A stretch of DNA of 31,875 nucleotides from an uncultured Candidatus Melainabacteria bacterium (GCA_934754735.1 CAKVJE010000010.1:1-31875); one strand, 5' to 3'. Counted from the first letter of the stretch, positions 14,919 through 22,813 are shown. Notes: generated from the sequence alone by a model not told the origin. Numbers and translations are program-made.

Positions 14919-16180
14919 TTATTGATAAAAGAAAAGAACTTTCAATAAAATATAAAAAAAGCATTGAAAACGCCGAAACAACTGCGGTTATTACGCGCAA
15001 TTTAAAAGACGCCATGCATTATATTCAGTTCGCAGAACCGGACATAATTATTGTGTCGGATAGTTTGAATGAAAAACTTTCTGACTTGTGTAACAAAATT
15101 AGGGCTTTAACTTATAACACTCGCCCTGTAATCATTGCGCTTTCAAAATCAGCAGACACGAACGATAGAATTGAAGTTTTAAAAAACGGTGCCGACGATT
15201 TTTTGAGCGAACCCGTTAATATTGATGAGTTTAAAATTCGTATCCGAGCGCATTTAAGACGTGATATAGAATCTAATTTAGATAATAAAACATTGCTTCC
15301 GAATAGACGTTTTGTTGAAAAAAATTTGAAACGACTTTTGAATAGTGATAATAAGCCTGCAGTTTTGCTTTTAGGCTTAGAAAATTTAAAAAATTATAAG
15401 AGCGTTTATACGGATGTTGCGGGTGATAAACTCATACAAACGCTTGTTGCAATTATCAAGTCAACACTTGATAACAATGATTTTTTAGGACAGTTTGATG
15501 ATGAGAATTTTGTAATTATTACAAGCCCTTATACAGCAGAAAAAATGGCTGCGTTTTTGACTTTTGCTTTTGATACTGTAGCGCCAAAATTTTATTCTGC
15601 ACAAGACGCAAAACGCGGGTATATGTTGCTTAAAGGTGATAGAATGGCCGGCATGAGGGCAAATTTTGTTTCACTTTTGATTGGCGGAATTATAGATAAT
15701 TACGAACGTATTGAGTCGGTTGAAGCGTTAGTGCAACGTTTATTTTCTATCAAGAAAATCGCAAAAATCCCAAATGGCTCAAATTATGCGATAGATAGGA
15801 TTAAATTGGCAGGAGAAAATTCCATTGTAGCGCCAAAAATTAATAATTTTGTGTTTATAAAAGAACCGGATTCTGCACTATCTTTGCTTTTAAGAACAAC
15901 ATTAGAGCTCCAAGGGTACGATGTAACGGAAGAATTAGACTTGAATTCTACTGAACAGCCGGCAGTTTTGATTATTGATAGCGAGGACGATTTATCGGGT
16001 TTGAATTTCTGTAGAGAGATTAAAAACAACAAAAATTTTGTAAATACTAAGATTATTGTAACGACGACTGTGCACGAAAAAGCTACAATTTTGGACGCAG
16101 GAGCGGATTTGTATTTGCCCAAACCTTATGAAATTTCAGATTTGATAAGGTGGATAGAGTTTTTTAGAGAAAATGCTTAG
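14900..16180 (+). CDS. Response regulator with REC, GGDEF-like and REC domains
   Basis: A 426-residue protein. The first receiver (1-120) is degenerate: the acidic pair is D9-K10, the phospho-acceptor position is S53 (D54 is adjacent), and the conserved Lys is replaced (SEP, residues 103-105). A GGDEF-like domain (about 128-300) has QFDDENF (198-204) where the active-site GGDEF should be, so diguanylate cyclase activity is unlikely. It may bind a nucleotide or act as a scaffold. The C-terminal receiver (about 315-424) looks active, with phospho-acceptor D360, T389/T390 and K408 in PKP. Overlap with the kinase gene argues that the kinase phosphorylates D360. A good AGGAGG (14886-14891) precedes the start. 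Confidence 0.8.
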   Translation: MLSNVLIIDKRKELSIKYKKSIENAETTAVITRNLKDAMHYIQFAEPDIIIVSDSLNEKLSDLCNKIRALTYNTRPVIIALSKSADTNDRIEVLKNGADDFLSEPVNIDEFKIRIRAHLRRDIESNLDNKTLLPNRRFVEKNLKRLLNSDNKPAVLLLGLENLKNYKSVYTDVAGDKLIQTLVAIIKSTLDNNDFLGQFDDENFVIITSPYTAEKMAAFLTFAFDTVAPKFYSAQDAKRGYMLLKGDRMAGMRANFVSLLIGGIIDNYERIESVEALVQRLFSIKKIAKIPNGSNYAIDRIKLAGENSIVAPKINNFVFIKEPDSALSLLLRTTLELQGYDVTEELDLNSTEQPAVLIIDSEDDLSGLNFCREIKNNKNFVNTKIIVTTTVHEKATILDAGADLYLPKPYEISDLIRWIEFFRENA

Positions 16181-16197
16181 AATTTAAAAACAAACTC

Positions 16198-16225
16198 TTG
16201 CAAAAAAATGTTGATGTGATATTCT
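16198..16225 (+). promoter_or_regulatory. Promoter of tRNA-Arg
   Basis: TTGCAA (16198-16203), a 16-bp spacer and TATTCT (16220-16225) with an extended -10 TG (16217-16218). The tRNA begins 28 bp downstream. Confidence 0.5.
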
Positions 16226-16252
16226 AAGTATACAAACTGAATAAAGATTTAT

Positions 16253-16326
16253 GCGTCTGTAGCTCAGCTGGATAGAGCATCTGCCTTCTAAGCAGAGGGT
16301 CCCGCGTTCGAATCGCGGCAGGCGTA
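16253..16326 (+). tRNA. tRNA-Arg (anticodon UCU)
   Basis: Full cloverleaf. Acceptor stem GCGTCTG (16253-16259) pairs with CAGGCGT (16319-16325), including two G-U pairs, one at position 1-72. D arm GCTC...GAGC. Anticodon stem TCTGC/GCAGA with loop CTTCTAA (anticodon TCT at 16287-16289). T arm CCGCG-TTCGAAT-CGCGG. Discriminator A; CCA is not encoded. It reads AGA codons. Confidence 0.95.
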
Positions 16327-16333
16327 TTTTTTT

Positions 16334-16362
16334 AAAGAGTCTTATAACAAGACTCTTTTTTT
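16334..16362 (+). terminator. Terminator of tRNA-Arg
   Basis: AAAGAGTCTT (16334-16343) pairs perfectly with AAGACTCTTT (16349-16358) around an ATAAC loop, followed by a T run to 16362. Confidence 0.88.
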
Positions 16363-16471
16363 CACTATTTATAACTGTTTGAGTTGGTTTGAAAATAAAA
16401 ATTTCTGTATCTTGGGCAACTCAGCATAAAACTTCTTCAAAATTAAGTTTTATATTATTCAATATTATTAG

Positions 16472-16765
16472 TTAGGAAATAGTGAATTTCTTTCAGTTTT
16501 AGAGGGAGATAGTGAAGCATTATTACCTTATAGTAGTATAGCTGGTTCTTTATCAAATCAAGATAAGCAATTATTTAAAACTATTTTAAAACAAATAATT
16601 AATACAACCGGACAAGTTAATAAAGAAATATTTGCAAATAAAGAACCTTTGTTTGTTGGTAAAAACTCAAAAAATATTATATATGGAGATTGGAGTAGCT
16701 TTTCTTATATAGAACCAAACATGAAAGCATATTATATTGGTCAAATAGAGAAATATTCAATATAA
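16472..16765 (+). pseudogene. C-terminal gene remnant without start codon
   Basis: An open frame of 97 codons runs from just after a TAG (16469-16471) to TAA (16763-16765). It reads LGNSEFLSVLEGDSEALLPY at its start and ends MKAYYIGQIEKYSI. The composition looks like real protein, but there is no ATG, GTG or TTG at the beginning and no SD; the only internal Met is near the end. I read it as the surviving tail of a broken gene. I do not recognise the family. It sits between the tRNA terminator and a GNAT-like gene in a patch that also contains a Fic pseudogene. Confidence 0.45.
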
Positions 16766-16838
16766 ATATGATAAAATTTTCTGTTAATATTCTTTTACAT
16801 GTGACAAAAATTTTTATTCACAGGTTTTAAATTACTAT

Positions 16839-17618
16839 ATGTTTAGAATGTTACCCAAATTTAACAACTTTAATCTATTTGGATGGCTAGGAAGCAACAC
16901 CAACAATACAAACTCGTCATGGAGGTTTAAAAATGTTTCTAGTAAATCAAATACATATAAAATTCTAAAAGAAACTCCCGTAAAATATAAAAATGGCACA
17001 GGATATATTAAAACTAAAACAAGCAAAGCAAAGAGCAACAAGGATGCACTTAATATAAATACCATCATTACAGATGAAAAAAAATCAAAACTCGGGCATT
17101 ACGAATATATGATAAATAAATCGAATGCAACGATCAAATATGGCTATATAGAAACATACTTACCCCAAAGAAGAAATGGACTTGGAGAAATTTTACGACT
17201 TTCGAGCATTATAGAGTTTAAAGAAAACGGAATAAAAACTTTAGAAGTCGAATCGTACCCAAACGCTATACCATTTCATCTGAAATGCAGACTTAAACCA
17301 AATTTAACCACAAGTTATACAACATTAAAGATATTAAACAATATTAAAAATAACCCAAAAGTCCAACCATATTATCACCAAGTAGCAGAAAAACTTGTCA
17401 AAAAAATTGAGAATGAAAATTCGGTATCACTGGGTAAAGACACAAGGGAATTTGTTAATAAATTTATCGAAAGCTATACAAAACAACACCTTCACAACTG
17501 GCAAGATACAAAAATCAGACCATTTTTACCAATGGTATTAACAGAAAGCAGGCTAAAACAATTTGCCGGTTTTTACAACAAACTTTTCAAAAAGCACGGA
17601 ATTAATTATAAGATATAA
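16839..17618 (+). CDS. Hypothetical protein with possible GNAT acetyltransferase fold
   Basis: A 259-residue basic protein, rich in Lys and Asn. Residues about 100-155 (IETYLPQRRNGLGEILRLSS...GIKTLEVESYPNAIPFHLKC) resemble GNAT motif A: a beta-bulge, an R-R-x-G-x-G-type acetyl-CoA loop, a helix, then the strand and 'A..F..K.G' segment. The N-terminal ~80 residues are Asn/Ser/Lys-rich and the C-terminal ~90 helical, with no known domain. No SD precedes the ATG, so the start is uncertain. It lies in the decayed patch after tRNA-Arg and could be a recently acquired gene. The GNAT call is tentative. Confidence 0.4.
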   Translation: MFRMLPKFNNFNLFGWLGSNTNNTNSSWRFKNVSSKSNTYKILKETPVKYKNGTGYIKTKTSKAKSNKDALNINTIITDEKKSKLGHYEYMINKSNATIKYGYIETYLPQRRNGLGEILRLSSIIEFKENGIKTLEVESYPNAIPFHLKCRLKPNLTTSYTTLKILNNIKNNPKVQPYYHQVAEKLVKKIENENSVSLGKDTREFVNKFIESYTKQHLHNWQDTKIRPFLPMVLTESRLKQFAGFYNKLFKKHGINYKI

Positions 17619-17709
17619 AGCAAATATCACATAAAAAATATTTTTTGCACAAAAAAGAGCCACCGAAATGATTCTTTTGTTGTGTTACAAGATTTTTGCC
17701 TGTTCTATT

Positions 17710-17733
17710 ACAACCAGAAATTTGGTTGTTTAT
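17710..17733 (+). terminator. Weak terminator-like hairpin
   Basis: ACAACCA (17710-17716) and TGGTTGT (17723-17729) form a 7-bp stem followed by TTATTAT. It could terminate the GNAT-like gene, about 90 bp upstream. Confidence 0.35.
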
Positions 17734-18183
17734 TATCTAAATATTTTTATATAATCTTCAAATGCATAATAGCGATTTCTGTTGAAACCTGTTTTTTCTT
17801 CTAAAATTTCTGTTTCTACAAATGTTTTCAAAAGTCCATTTGCAGTTGTAGGAGTTATGTTTAAATTTTCACAAACAATTTTTGAATTAACTTTTGGAGT
17901 TGAATACAACAATTCCAATAACTTTTGTCCGTTTGTTGCTTTTTTACCAATTTTCTCAAGTTTACTTTCAACTTCTTTTTTAAGTTTTATAATTTCATTA
18001 AAAGTCTTGATACTATTTTTTGAAGTTTTAATAACAACACTCAAGAAGAATTTTAGCCATTGAGCAATATTATTTTTGTTTTACCATTGAAAAAAAATCG
18101 TCAAATGTTGTTTTTGCCCCTTCAATTCTGTTTGAATTTGTAGCCTTTGTGTAAAATATATGTTCCTGACTTATATTCCTTCT
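17733..18183 (-). pseudogene. Fic family protein, pseudogene with internal deletion and frameshift
   Basis: Two Fic pieces lie head to tail in different frames. Upstream (18183-18070) reads QEHIFYTKATNSNRIEGAKT then TFDDFFSMVKQK and stop; NSNRIEGAKTTF is the characteristic N-terminal inhibitory-helix region of Fic proteins. Downstream (18080-17733) reads NNIAQWLKFFLSVV, continues into KLLELLYSTPKVNSKIVCEN and ends in a winged-helix domain typical of Fic C-termini. The stretch that should lie between them, including the catalytic HPFxxGNGR motif, is missing, about 180 residues by comparison with a usual length near 350. The frame shifts by one at the junction (about 18070-18080). The 103-codon frame from TTG at 18044 is just the surviving C-terminal part. 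Fic enzymes AMPylate target proteins; this copy cannot. Confidence 0.78.
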
Positions 18184-18355
18184 TTATAAATTATCCTTAT
18201 TTTAGGAAAACCTTTTTCCCTACATTATAACATATTTTTATTATAGTTTACATAATTTATAAAAATTGTTAAGTTTTAGCGAATTTACAACGTAACTGTT
18301 CTACTATCATCAACACTGAGGTATTTTTTCGTAAAAAGAGTTTTATAGTGAACTG
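18184..18355. other. AT-rich intergenic stretch, no gene seen
   Basis: Lies between the Fic pseudogene and the hairpin before the 137-residue gene. Stops occur in every frame and I see no convincing promoter. It is probably the end of the decayed patch that begins at tRNA-Arg. I looked for a repeat of the tRNA 3' end here, as an integration site would leave, and found none. Confidence 0.5.
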
Positions 18356-18399
18356 AAACCCTAAAACCGACTTTTTTACTTTGTCTAGTTTTAGGGTTT
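18356..18399. terminator. Long stem-loop downstream of the sigma-28 controlled gene
   Basis: AAACCCTAAAAC (18356-18367) pairs perfectly with GTTTTAGGGTTT (18388-18399), with an inner GAC/GTC pair. A T-rich tail follows on the plus strand; the minus-strand tail is only TTTCAGTT. It is the likely end of the minus-strand transcript, although the T tract is weak on that side. Confidence 0.5.
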
Positions 18400-18458
18400 T
18401 AATTGATTTTTTAGGATACCCTCTTTTTATTTTCGAGAAATTTTGGTGTTATATGATA

Positions 18459-18872
18459 TTACATATCATATACAAAGTTTTGTCCGGTAGTATTTTCAGA
18501 CGCATCTTCTCGCATAGCTTGTGACGCAAAAAACATTTGTTTTGCATAGCTTTGTATTTCTGAATGATAAACTCTTTGATCAAAAATGTTTTCATATTTT
18601 TTCAAATAATCATTTAATGGGTCAACAATATCTGTAACAAGTCCGGTTGCAGTATCTGCAACTTGTTGTAAAACACGTTCTCCGATACCCAATTCTGTCA
18701 TTTTTTCAGATAATGTTAATGATAGAAAACCCTTATTTTCAACAGCTTCTTTTGCCTGTTCTTCCAAACGTTCTTCCATACGTTCTTCTGCAGCAGCATG
18801 TTGTTTAGTCGGATCATAGGTCTGCGTTTTATAGGTTTGTAAGAAGTTATTCAGATTAAATGTTTCTGCCAT
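18459..18872 (-). CDS. 137-residue protein of unknown function under a perfect FliA promoter
   Basis: A soluble, mostly helical, acidic protein without signal peptide. About residues 24-45 form a strongly charged helix (AEERMEERLEEQAKEAVE). About 50-100 contains a Leu/Gly/Val-rich segment (LSEKMTELGIGERVLQQVAD). The C-terminus is polar. I recognise no domain. The upstream sequence carries an exact sigma-28 consensus with exact spacing, so this is almost certainly a late flagellar or chemotaxis-regulon gene. The region before the ATG has AGGGA and ACGGA, which could serve as SD and as CsrA contacts. Small charged helical proteins in that regulon include export chaperones (FliS, FlgN, FliT types) and anti-sigma factors (FlgM), but I see no specific match. 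Confidence 0.75.
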   Translation of the reverse strand: MAETFNLNNFLQTYKTQTYDPTKQHAAAEERMEERLEEQAKEAVENKGFLSLTLSEKMTELGIGERVLQQVADTATGLVTDIVDPLNDYLKKYENIFDQRVYHSEIQSYAKQMFFASQAMREDASENTTGQNFVYDM

Positions 18873-18902
18873 ATCCGTTTGTCCCTATTCTTTGTAATAA
18901 TG

Positions 18903-18929
18903 TTATCGGCATGTTTTTCAAAAACTTTA
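18903..18929 (-). promoter_or_regulatory. Perfect sigma-28 (FliA) promoter
   Basis: On the minus strand TAAAGTTT (18929-18922), an 11-bp spacer and GCCGATAA (18910-18903), identical to the enterobacterial FliA consensus at every defined position. It is 30 bp upstream of the 137-residue gene. Confidence 0.9.
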
Positions 18930-19028
18930 GTAATTTGAAGAAAAGTTTTACAATTCTTTACATTTATTCTTTACAAAAACTAAAATTTTGCTTTTTCTGC
19001 TAAAATATAAGCTAAGAGGGGATTGAGC

Positions 19029-21014
19029 ATGAGTAGCATTAATAAAAAATTCTATACATCAATATTGGCAGTAATGGTTTCTTTATCTTCAATTTCGGTT
19101 GAAGCTAAGATGACAAAAGAAGCGCATGCATTGTATCAACAGGCATGTAATTATGAATACAGAAGTGATTATGCAACAGCGATAAGTATTATTCAAAAAG
19201 CCATTGCAATTAATGGTGACGATGCCATGCTTTATACCAAAATAGCAGGACTTTATTCTGATACAGGTAATTACGAGGAAGCTTTAGGCGCTTATAAAAA
19301 AGCCTTGAAACTTCGTCCTAATGACGCCTTTATCTATATTAGCATAGGTAATATTTTGCAAACATTAGGTGATTATGAAAATGCTTATAATTCATTCATG
19401 CAAGCTCAACAGATTTATCCCGAGTATAAATATAATTATTTGAATTTGGCAAATATTGAGTATTATAGAAAAAATTATACAAACGCAATAGAAAACTACA
19501 ATACATTTTTGAACGCGTATCCGGAACATTTGGAAGCAACTGAAAACCTCGCAAATGTTTATTATGCGTCTAATCAGCCTGAAAAAGCATGTGATATTTA
19601 TTCAACTGTTTATAAAAAATATCCTTCAGCGTTCAAGGATTTTGCTAACTACGGCATGGCGTTATATGATACAAAACAATTTCAAGCTTCAGCGGAAATG
19701 TTAGAAAAGGCATTGGATGATAATCCTGATGACGAGGCAATATTAGCTAAATTAGCGTTGTCTTATCAAAATATTGGTGAAAATGAAAAAGCGCTTGTAG
19801 CTTTTAAAAAGACTTTTGAACTAAATCCAGATTTAGTTGCTTTAAAATTTGATTACGCAAACCTTTTAGGTAATATGGATAAGAATGATGAAGCAATAGA
19901 ACAATATAAAGCTTATTTAACAGCATATCCTGATGATGCGGATGCATATAGAAATCTGGGTTTAGTTTATAAAAAAATTAATAATGACGAGTTAGCTTTG
20001 TTTAATTTTGAAAAATCTTATTCAAAAGATTCATCAAATAATGAAACAAAGAAAGAATTAGCGTTGTGTTATCATAAAAAGTTAGATTTTGTAAATGCGC
20101 TAAAATTTTATGACATGGCATTAAAGGCTGAACCTGATAATTATGAATTATTAGCAAACAAAGCTTTGACTTTGCATGCGATGGATAATTATGTTTCTGC
20201 AATCGAAATTTATAAATCATTGTTGGAAAAACAGCCAAATGAAAGATTGGAACAAAATTTAATGTCCGCATCTATTGCCTATGGTTATAAATTGCTGGAT
20301 AAACAAGATTATGGTCAAGCAATTTTGTATTTTGAAGATGCGATTGAAATAAATGACAAGGAGGCTTCCGCTTATTTTGGTTACGCGCAAGCAAATGAAA
20401 AGATGGGTTGTACAGATATTGCTCTTAAAAACTATGAAAAAGCTGTTTCGTTAGCCCCTGGAAATAGAGAGTATAATCTTGCTTTAAGAGATTTCAAAAC
20501 TGCTAATAAGGCTGTGTGTGTAGAAAAGAAATCTCAAGTTAATGAAAAAGCGCTCGGATATGATGAATTAATCAAGAAGGGTGATGAAGCTTATAAAGCG
20601 CAAAAATATAATGATGCGATTGATTTTTATACGAAAGCTGTAGTATTTACTCCGCAAGATAAAAATACTTTACAGAAAATAGCGAATTTGTACAAACTTA
20701 TCGGTAATAATGCAAAGGCATTAAGTTTTTATGACAAGATTTTAACAATCGATAGCAACAATACGGATGCGTATTTTAATAAAGGTTTGATTTTAGCAAA
20801 TCAGAAAAAATATGATGATTGTATCAAGTGCTTTGAAAAAGTAATTGCATTTTCTCCTGATTATCCTTATGCTTATTATTCTTTGGGTATGGCGTATGAA
20901 CAAAAGGATGATATTGATAAAGCTTTGGAATATTATTATTTGTATTCAGGTATTGAAAAAGACGAAAAAATGTTAGGGTTAGTTAATCAAAAAATTAAAC
21001 AATTGGAAAAATAA
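19029..21014 (+). CDS. Large secreted TPR protein
   Basis: The ATG at 19029 is preferred over a TTG six bases earlier because GAGGGG lies 7 bp before it. The product is about 661 residues: an N-terminal hydrophobic signal (KKFYTSILAVMVSLSSIS, cleavage near VEA-K), then TPR motifs almost to the C-terminus, at least 14 by eye, each ~34 residues with the usual W/Y-x-x-LG/A-x-x-Y and AxxxYxxAL...P pattern (for example EEALGAYKKALKLRPNDAFI). A linker without repeats near 490-510 divides two TPR blocks. It probably works in the periplasm or at the outer membrane as a protein-interaction scaffold. Its stop overlaps the next gene's start (TAATG), so the downstream lipoprotein is coupled and may be its partner. 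Confidence 0.85.
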   Translation: MSSINKKFYTSILAVMVSLSSISVEAKMTKEAHALYQQACNYEYRSDYATAISIIQKAIAINGDDAMLYTKIAGLYSDTGNYEEALGAYKKALKLRPNDAFIYISIGNILQTLGDYENAYNSFMQAQQIYPEYKYNYLNLANIEYYRKNYTNAIENYNTFLNAYPEHLEATENLANVYYASNQPEKACDIYSTVYKKYPSAFKDFANYGMALYDTKQFQASAEMLEKALDDNPDDEAILAKLALSYQNIGENEKALVAFKKTFELNPDLVALKFDYANLLGNMDKNDEAIEQYKAYLTAYPDDADAYRNLGLVYKKINNDELALFNFEKSYSKDSSNNETKKELALCYHKKLDFVNALKFYDMALKAEPDNYELLANKALTLHAMDNYVSAIEIYKSLLEKQPNERLEQNLMSASIAYGYKLLDKQDYGQAILYFEDAIEINDKEASAYFGYAQANEKMGCTDIALKNYEKAVSLAPGNREYNLALRDFKTANKAVCVEKKSQVNEKALGYDELIKKGDEAYKAQKYNDAIDFYTKAVVFTPQDKNTLQKIANLYKLIGNNAKALSFYDKILTIDSNNTDAYFNKGLILANQKKYDDCIKCFEKVIAFSPDYPYAYYSLGMAYEQKDDIDKALEYYYLYSGIEKDEKMLGLVNQKIKQLEK

Positions 21015-21421
21015 TGAAATATTTAAAATTATTCATACTCAGTTTGTTTTGTTTGATTGGCTTTAGTGCTTGTGTGTATGAGCGCGGATTGATACTTTTT
21101 AATGTTCAGCCTATAACTCGTGAGAATGCCCTCCAAGACCAAAAGACGTTTAATGAAGGTCAAAGGGTGTATTATCTTTTTATTGCACCTAAAAAAATGA
21201 AAAATGAATTTATAAGGGTTCAAGTTTTCAAGATGACAGATAAAGCGCCTTGGGGTGGTAATGAAGTTGTGCGCACTAAAGATTATCGTTTAATGAAAGA
21301 TGAAAGGTATTATCAGACAAATTATTTTACGTTATATGAAAAAGGGCGTTATGTAATGCAAGTTTTTTCTCATGATGATTTTCAACATCCGCTGGCGCTG
21401 AATGATTTTTATGTTCAGTAA
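21014..21421 (+). CDS. Small probable lipoprotein coupled to the TPR gene
   Basis: A 135-residue protein. The signal (MKYLKLFILSLFCLIGFSAC) ends in FSAC, an acceptable lipobox with C20 as lipidation site. The mature part is predicted beta-rich, with many aromatic and basic residues (YYLFIAPKKMKNEFIRVQVF), like a single beta-sandwich domain. No known family is evident. The ATG overlaps the upstream stop codon (TAATG), indicating translational coupling with the large TPR protein, so the two may form an outer-membrane complex. Confidence 0.7.
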   Translation: MKYLKLFILSLFCLIGFSACVYERGLILFNVQPITRENALQDQKTFNEGQRVYYLFIAPKKMKNEFIRVQVFKMTDKAPWGGNEVVRTKDYRLMKDERYYQTNYFTLYEKGRYVMQVFSHDDFQHPLALNDFYVQ

Positions 21422-21511
21422 AAGTTTATTAGCAATATTGGTTAGCCATTTTTGCAATTTTATATTTCTCATAACGCGTTATTCTGTGATAGAGTAAAAA
21501 AAGGAGAAAAT

Positions 21512-21904
21512 ATGAACAAAAATATTTTTATTATTTTAGCTATTTTTTTAGTTCCTCTAGCAGTTTATTGGGGACTTACAAGAGATAAATTAACAACTCC
21601 GTCTGCAGTTGCAAATAACGGCGCAGAAGTCATTAAATTCTCATCTCCAATGTGTTATGAATGTCAAGAGTTGGAAAAAGTTTTTGAAGAAGTTTTTCCT
21701 GCATATAATCGTGATATTACACTTAGAAAAATTGATGTTACACAAAAAGATAACACAACGCGTGATATGATAAAACAACATAACGTAAAACTTGTACCGA
21801 CTACCGTGTTTAAAGATGCAGACGGTAATATCAAAAGACGCATAGAAGGTTCTATGCAACCTCAAATTTTAGAAAATTATTTGAAAGAGTTAATCAATGG
21901 ATAA
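21512..21904 (+). CDS. Membrane-anchored thioredoxin-like protein
   Basis: The start is the ATG at 21512, with AAGGAG 7 bp upstream; an earlier in-frame start at 21452 lacks an SD. The product is 130 residues: one N-terminal membrane helix (about 4-20), then a thioredoxin fold with redox motif C48-Y-E-C51 and the cis-proline loop (LVPTTVF). It resembles ResA/TlpA-type or DsbD-gamma-type periplasmic thiol reductants. It overlaps the CcdA gene by 8 bp, the natural electron donor for such a protein. The pair would carry reducing equivalents to the periplasm for cytochrome c maturation or disulfide correction; no cytochrome gene is nearby to decide which. Confidence 0.85.
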   Translation: MNKNIFIILAIFLVPLAVYWGLTRDKLTTPSAVANNGAEVIKFSSPMCYECQELEKVFEEVFPAYNRDITLRKIDVTQKDNTTRDMIKQHNVKLVPTTVFKDADGNIKRRIEGSMQPQILENYLKELING

Positions 21905-22607
21905 TTTAGTACAAATTTTTTCAGCAGGAACTTCAAGTCCGCAAGTTTGGATGTTAATGTTTTTTGCATCATTTGCAGGTGGTTTAATAGCTTCAATTTC
22001 GCCTTGTTCATTAGCAATGTTACCGTTAATTATAGGCTATGTTGGCGGATATTCTAAAGAAACACCATTAAGAACTTTTATTCAGCTTTGTTTCTTTATA
22101 TTCGGAACGGCAATCGTATTTTCTGTAATCGGTATAATTTGTGCCGTTACAGGAAGCGTTTTTGCATCTGCTTTTGGCGGATATTTTACACTTATAATGG
22201 CGTCATTATTAATGGTTATGGGTTTGAAAATTACAGGCATTTTAGATTTTGATTTGCCGATAATTATAAAAGCAATGCCTGTGAATTCAACAAGCTCTCT
22301 ATTTGTATATCCTGTTTTGTTAGGTATAGTTTTTGCGCTGGCAGGAACTCCGTGCTCAACTCCTATACTTGCGGGAATTATGGCGTTTGCAGCAATTGGT
22401 AAAAATCTAATTGCCGCAGTTTTAATGTTATTTCTATTTGCATTAGGCCAAGGTTTAATCCTAATTATTGCAGGATTATTTACTTCCAGTATCAAAAATT
22501 TAAAAAAACTTTCCGGTTACACAAATGGCTTGATGAAAATAAGTGGAGCGTTATTAATATTGGTTTCTATTTATTTGTTCATTAAGGTTTTTGCGGCGGT
22601 GGTTTAA
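21897..22607 (+). CDS. CcdA/DsbD-family transmembrane thiol-disulfide transporter
   Basis: A 236-residue protein with six predicted membrane helices. The two redox cysteines lie in the hallmark positions: SPCSLAMLP (C37) in the first helix and GTPCSTPIL (C153) in the fourth. It relays electrons from cytoplasmic thioredoxin to a periplasmic acceptor, here the thioredoxin-like protein whose gene overlaps its start. At this length it matches CcdA rather than full DsbD. Repeat element C starts 8 bp after the stop codon. Confidence 0.9.
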   Translation: MDNLVQIFSAGTSSPQVWMLMFFASFAGGLIASISPCSLAMLPLIIGYVGGYSKETPLRTFIQLCFFIFGTAIVFSVIGIICAVTGSVFASAFGGYFTLIMASLLMVMGLKITGILDFDLPIIIKAMPVNSTSSLFVYPVLLGIVFALAGTPCSTPILAGIMAFAAIGKNLIAAVLMLFLFALGQGLILIIAGLFTSSIKNLKKLSGYTNGLMKISGALLILVSIYLFIKVFAAVV

Positions 22608-22614
22608 ATTATAA

Positions 22615-22750
22615 GGGAATCAGGGAATAAGGCAATAGGGTAATAAGTGGTATTAAATTTTTTAATTTATTTTTGCGTTAAATTTATAAAGCACTATTTA
22701 TATTTTATTTAAAATCTCTTATTCCCTTATTGCCCTATTACCTCATTCCC
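22615..22750. repeat. Octamer inverted-repeat element C
   Basis: Left arm: GGGAATCA, GGGAATAA, GGCAATAG, GGTAATAA (22615-22646), then GTGG. Right arm inverted: TTATTCCC, TTATTGCC, CTATTACC, TCATTCCC (22719-22750). About 28 of 33 arm positions match. The centre is an AT-rich spacer of about 70 bp that includes TATTAAATTTT, also seen in the inner part of element A. It starts 8 bases after the ccdA stop and is followed by a pyrimidine-rich tract and the ndk promoter. Confidence 0.75.
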
Positions 22751-22764
22751 TTTCTTCCCTTCCC

Positions 22765-22793
22765 TTTACTTTCTCCCCTGTTCATGGTCTAAT
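22765..22793 (+). promoter_or_regulatory. Promoter of ndk
   Basis: TTTACT (22765-22770), a 17-bp spacer and TCTAAT (22788-22793). The expected start leaves a very short leader ahead of the AGGAGAG site (22804-22810). Confidence 0.5.
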
Positions 22794-22813
22794 TGAAACT
22801 GATAGGAGAGATT

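Noticed and set aside
15784..16122. 112-codon minus-strand frame inside the response regulator
   Set aside because: Lies within the C-terminal receiver whose conserved residues are intact; no SD.
16253..18458. Direct repeat of the tRNA-Arg 3' end marking an attachment site
   Set aside because: I found no second copy of the T-arm/acceptor sequence in the downstream 2 kb.
22082..22495. 137-codon open frame on the minus strand inside ccdA
   Set aside because: It is fully contained in a clear CcdA gene, has no SD, and its composition follows the opposite strand's codons.
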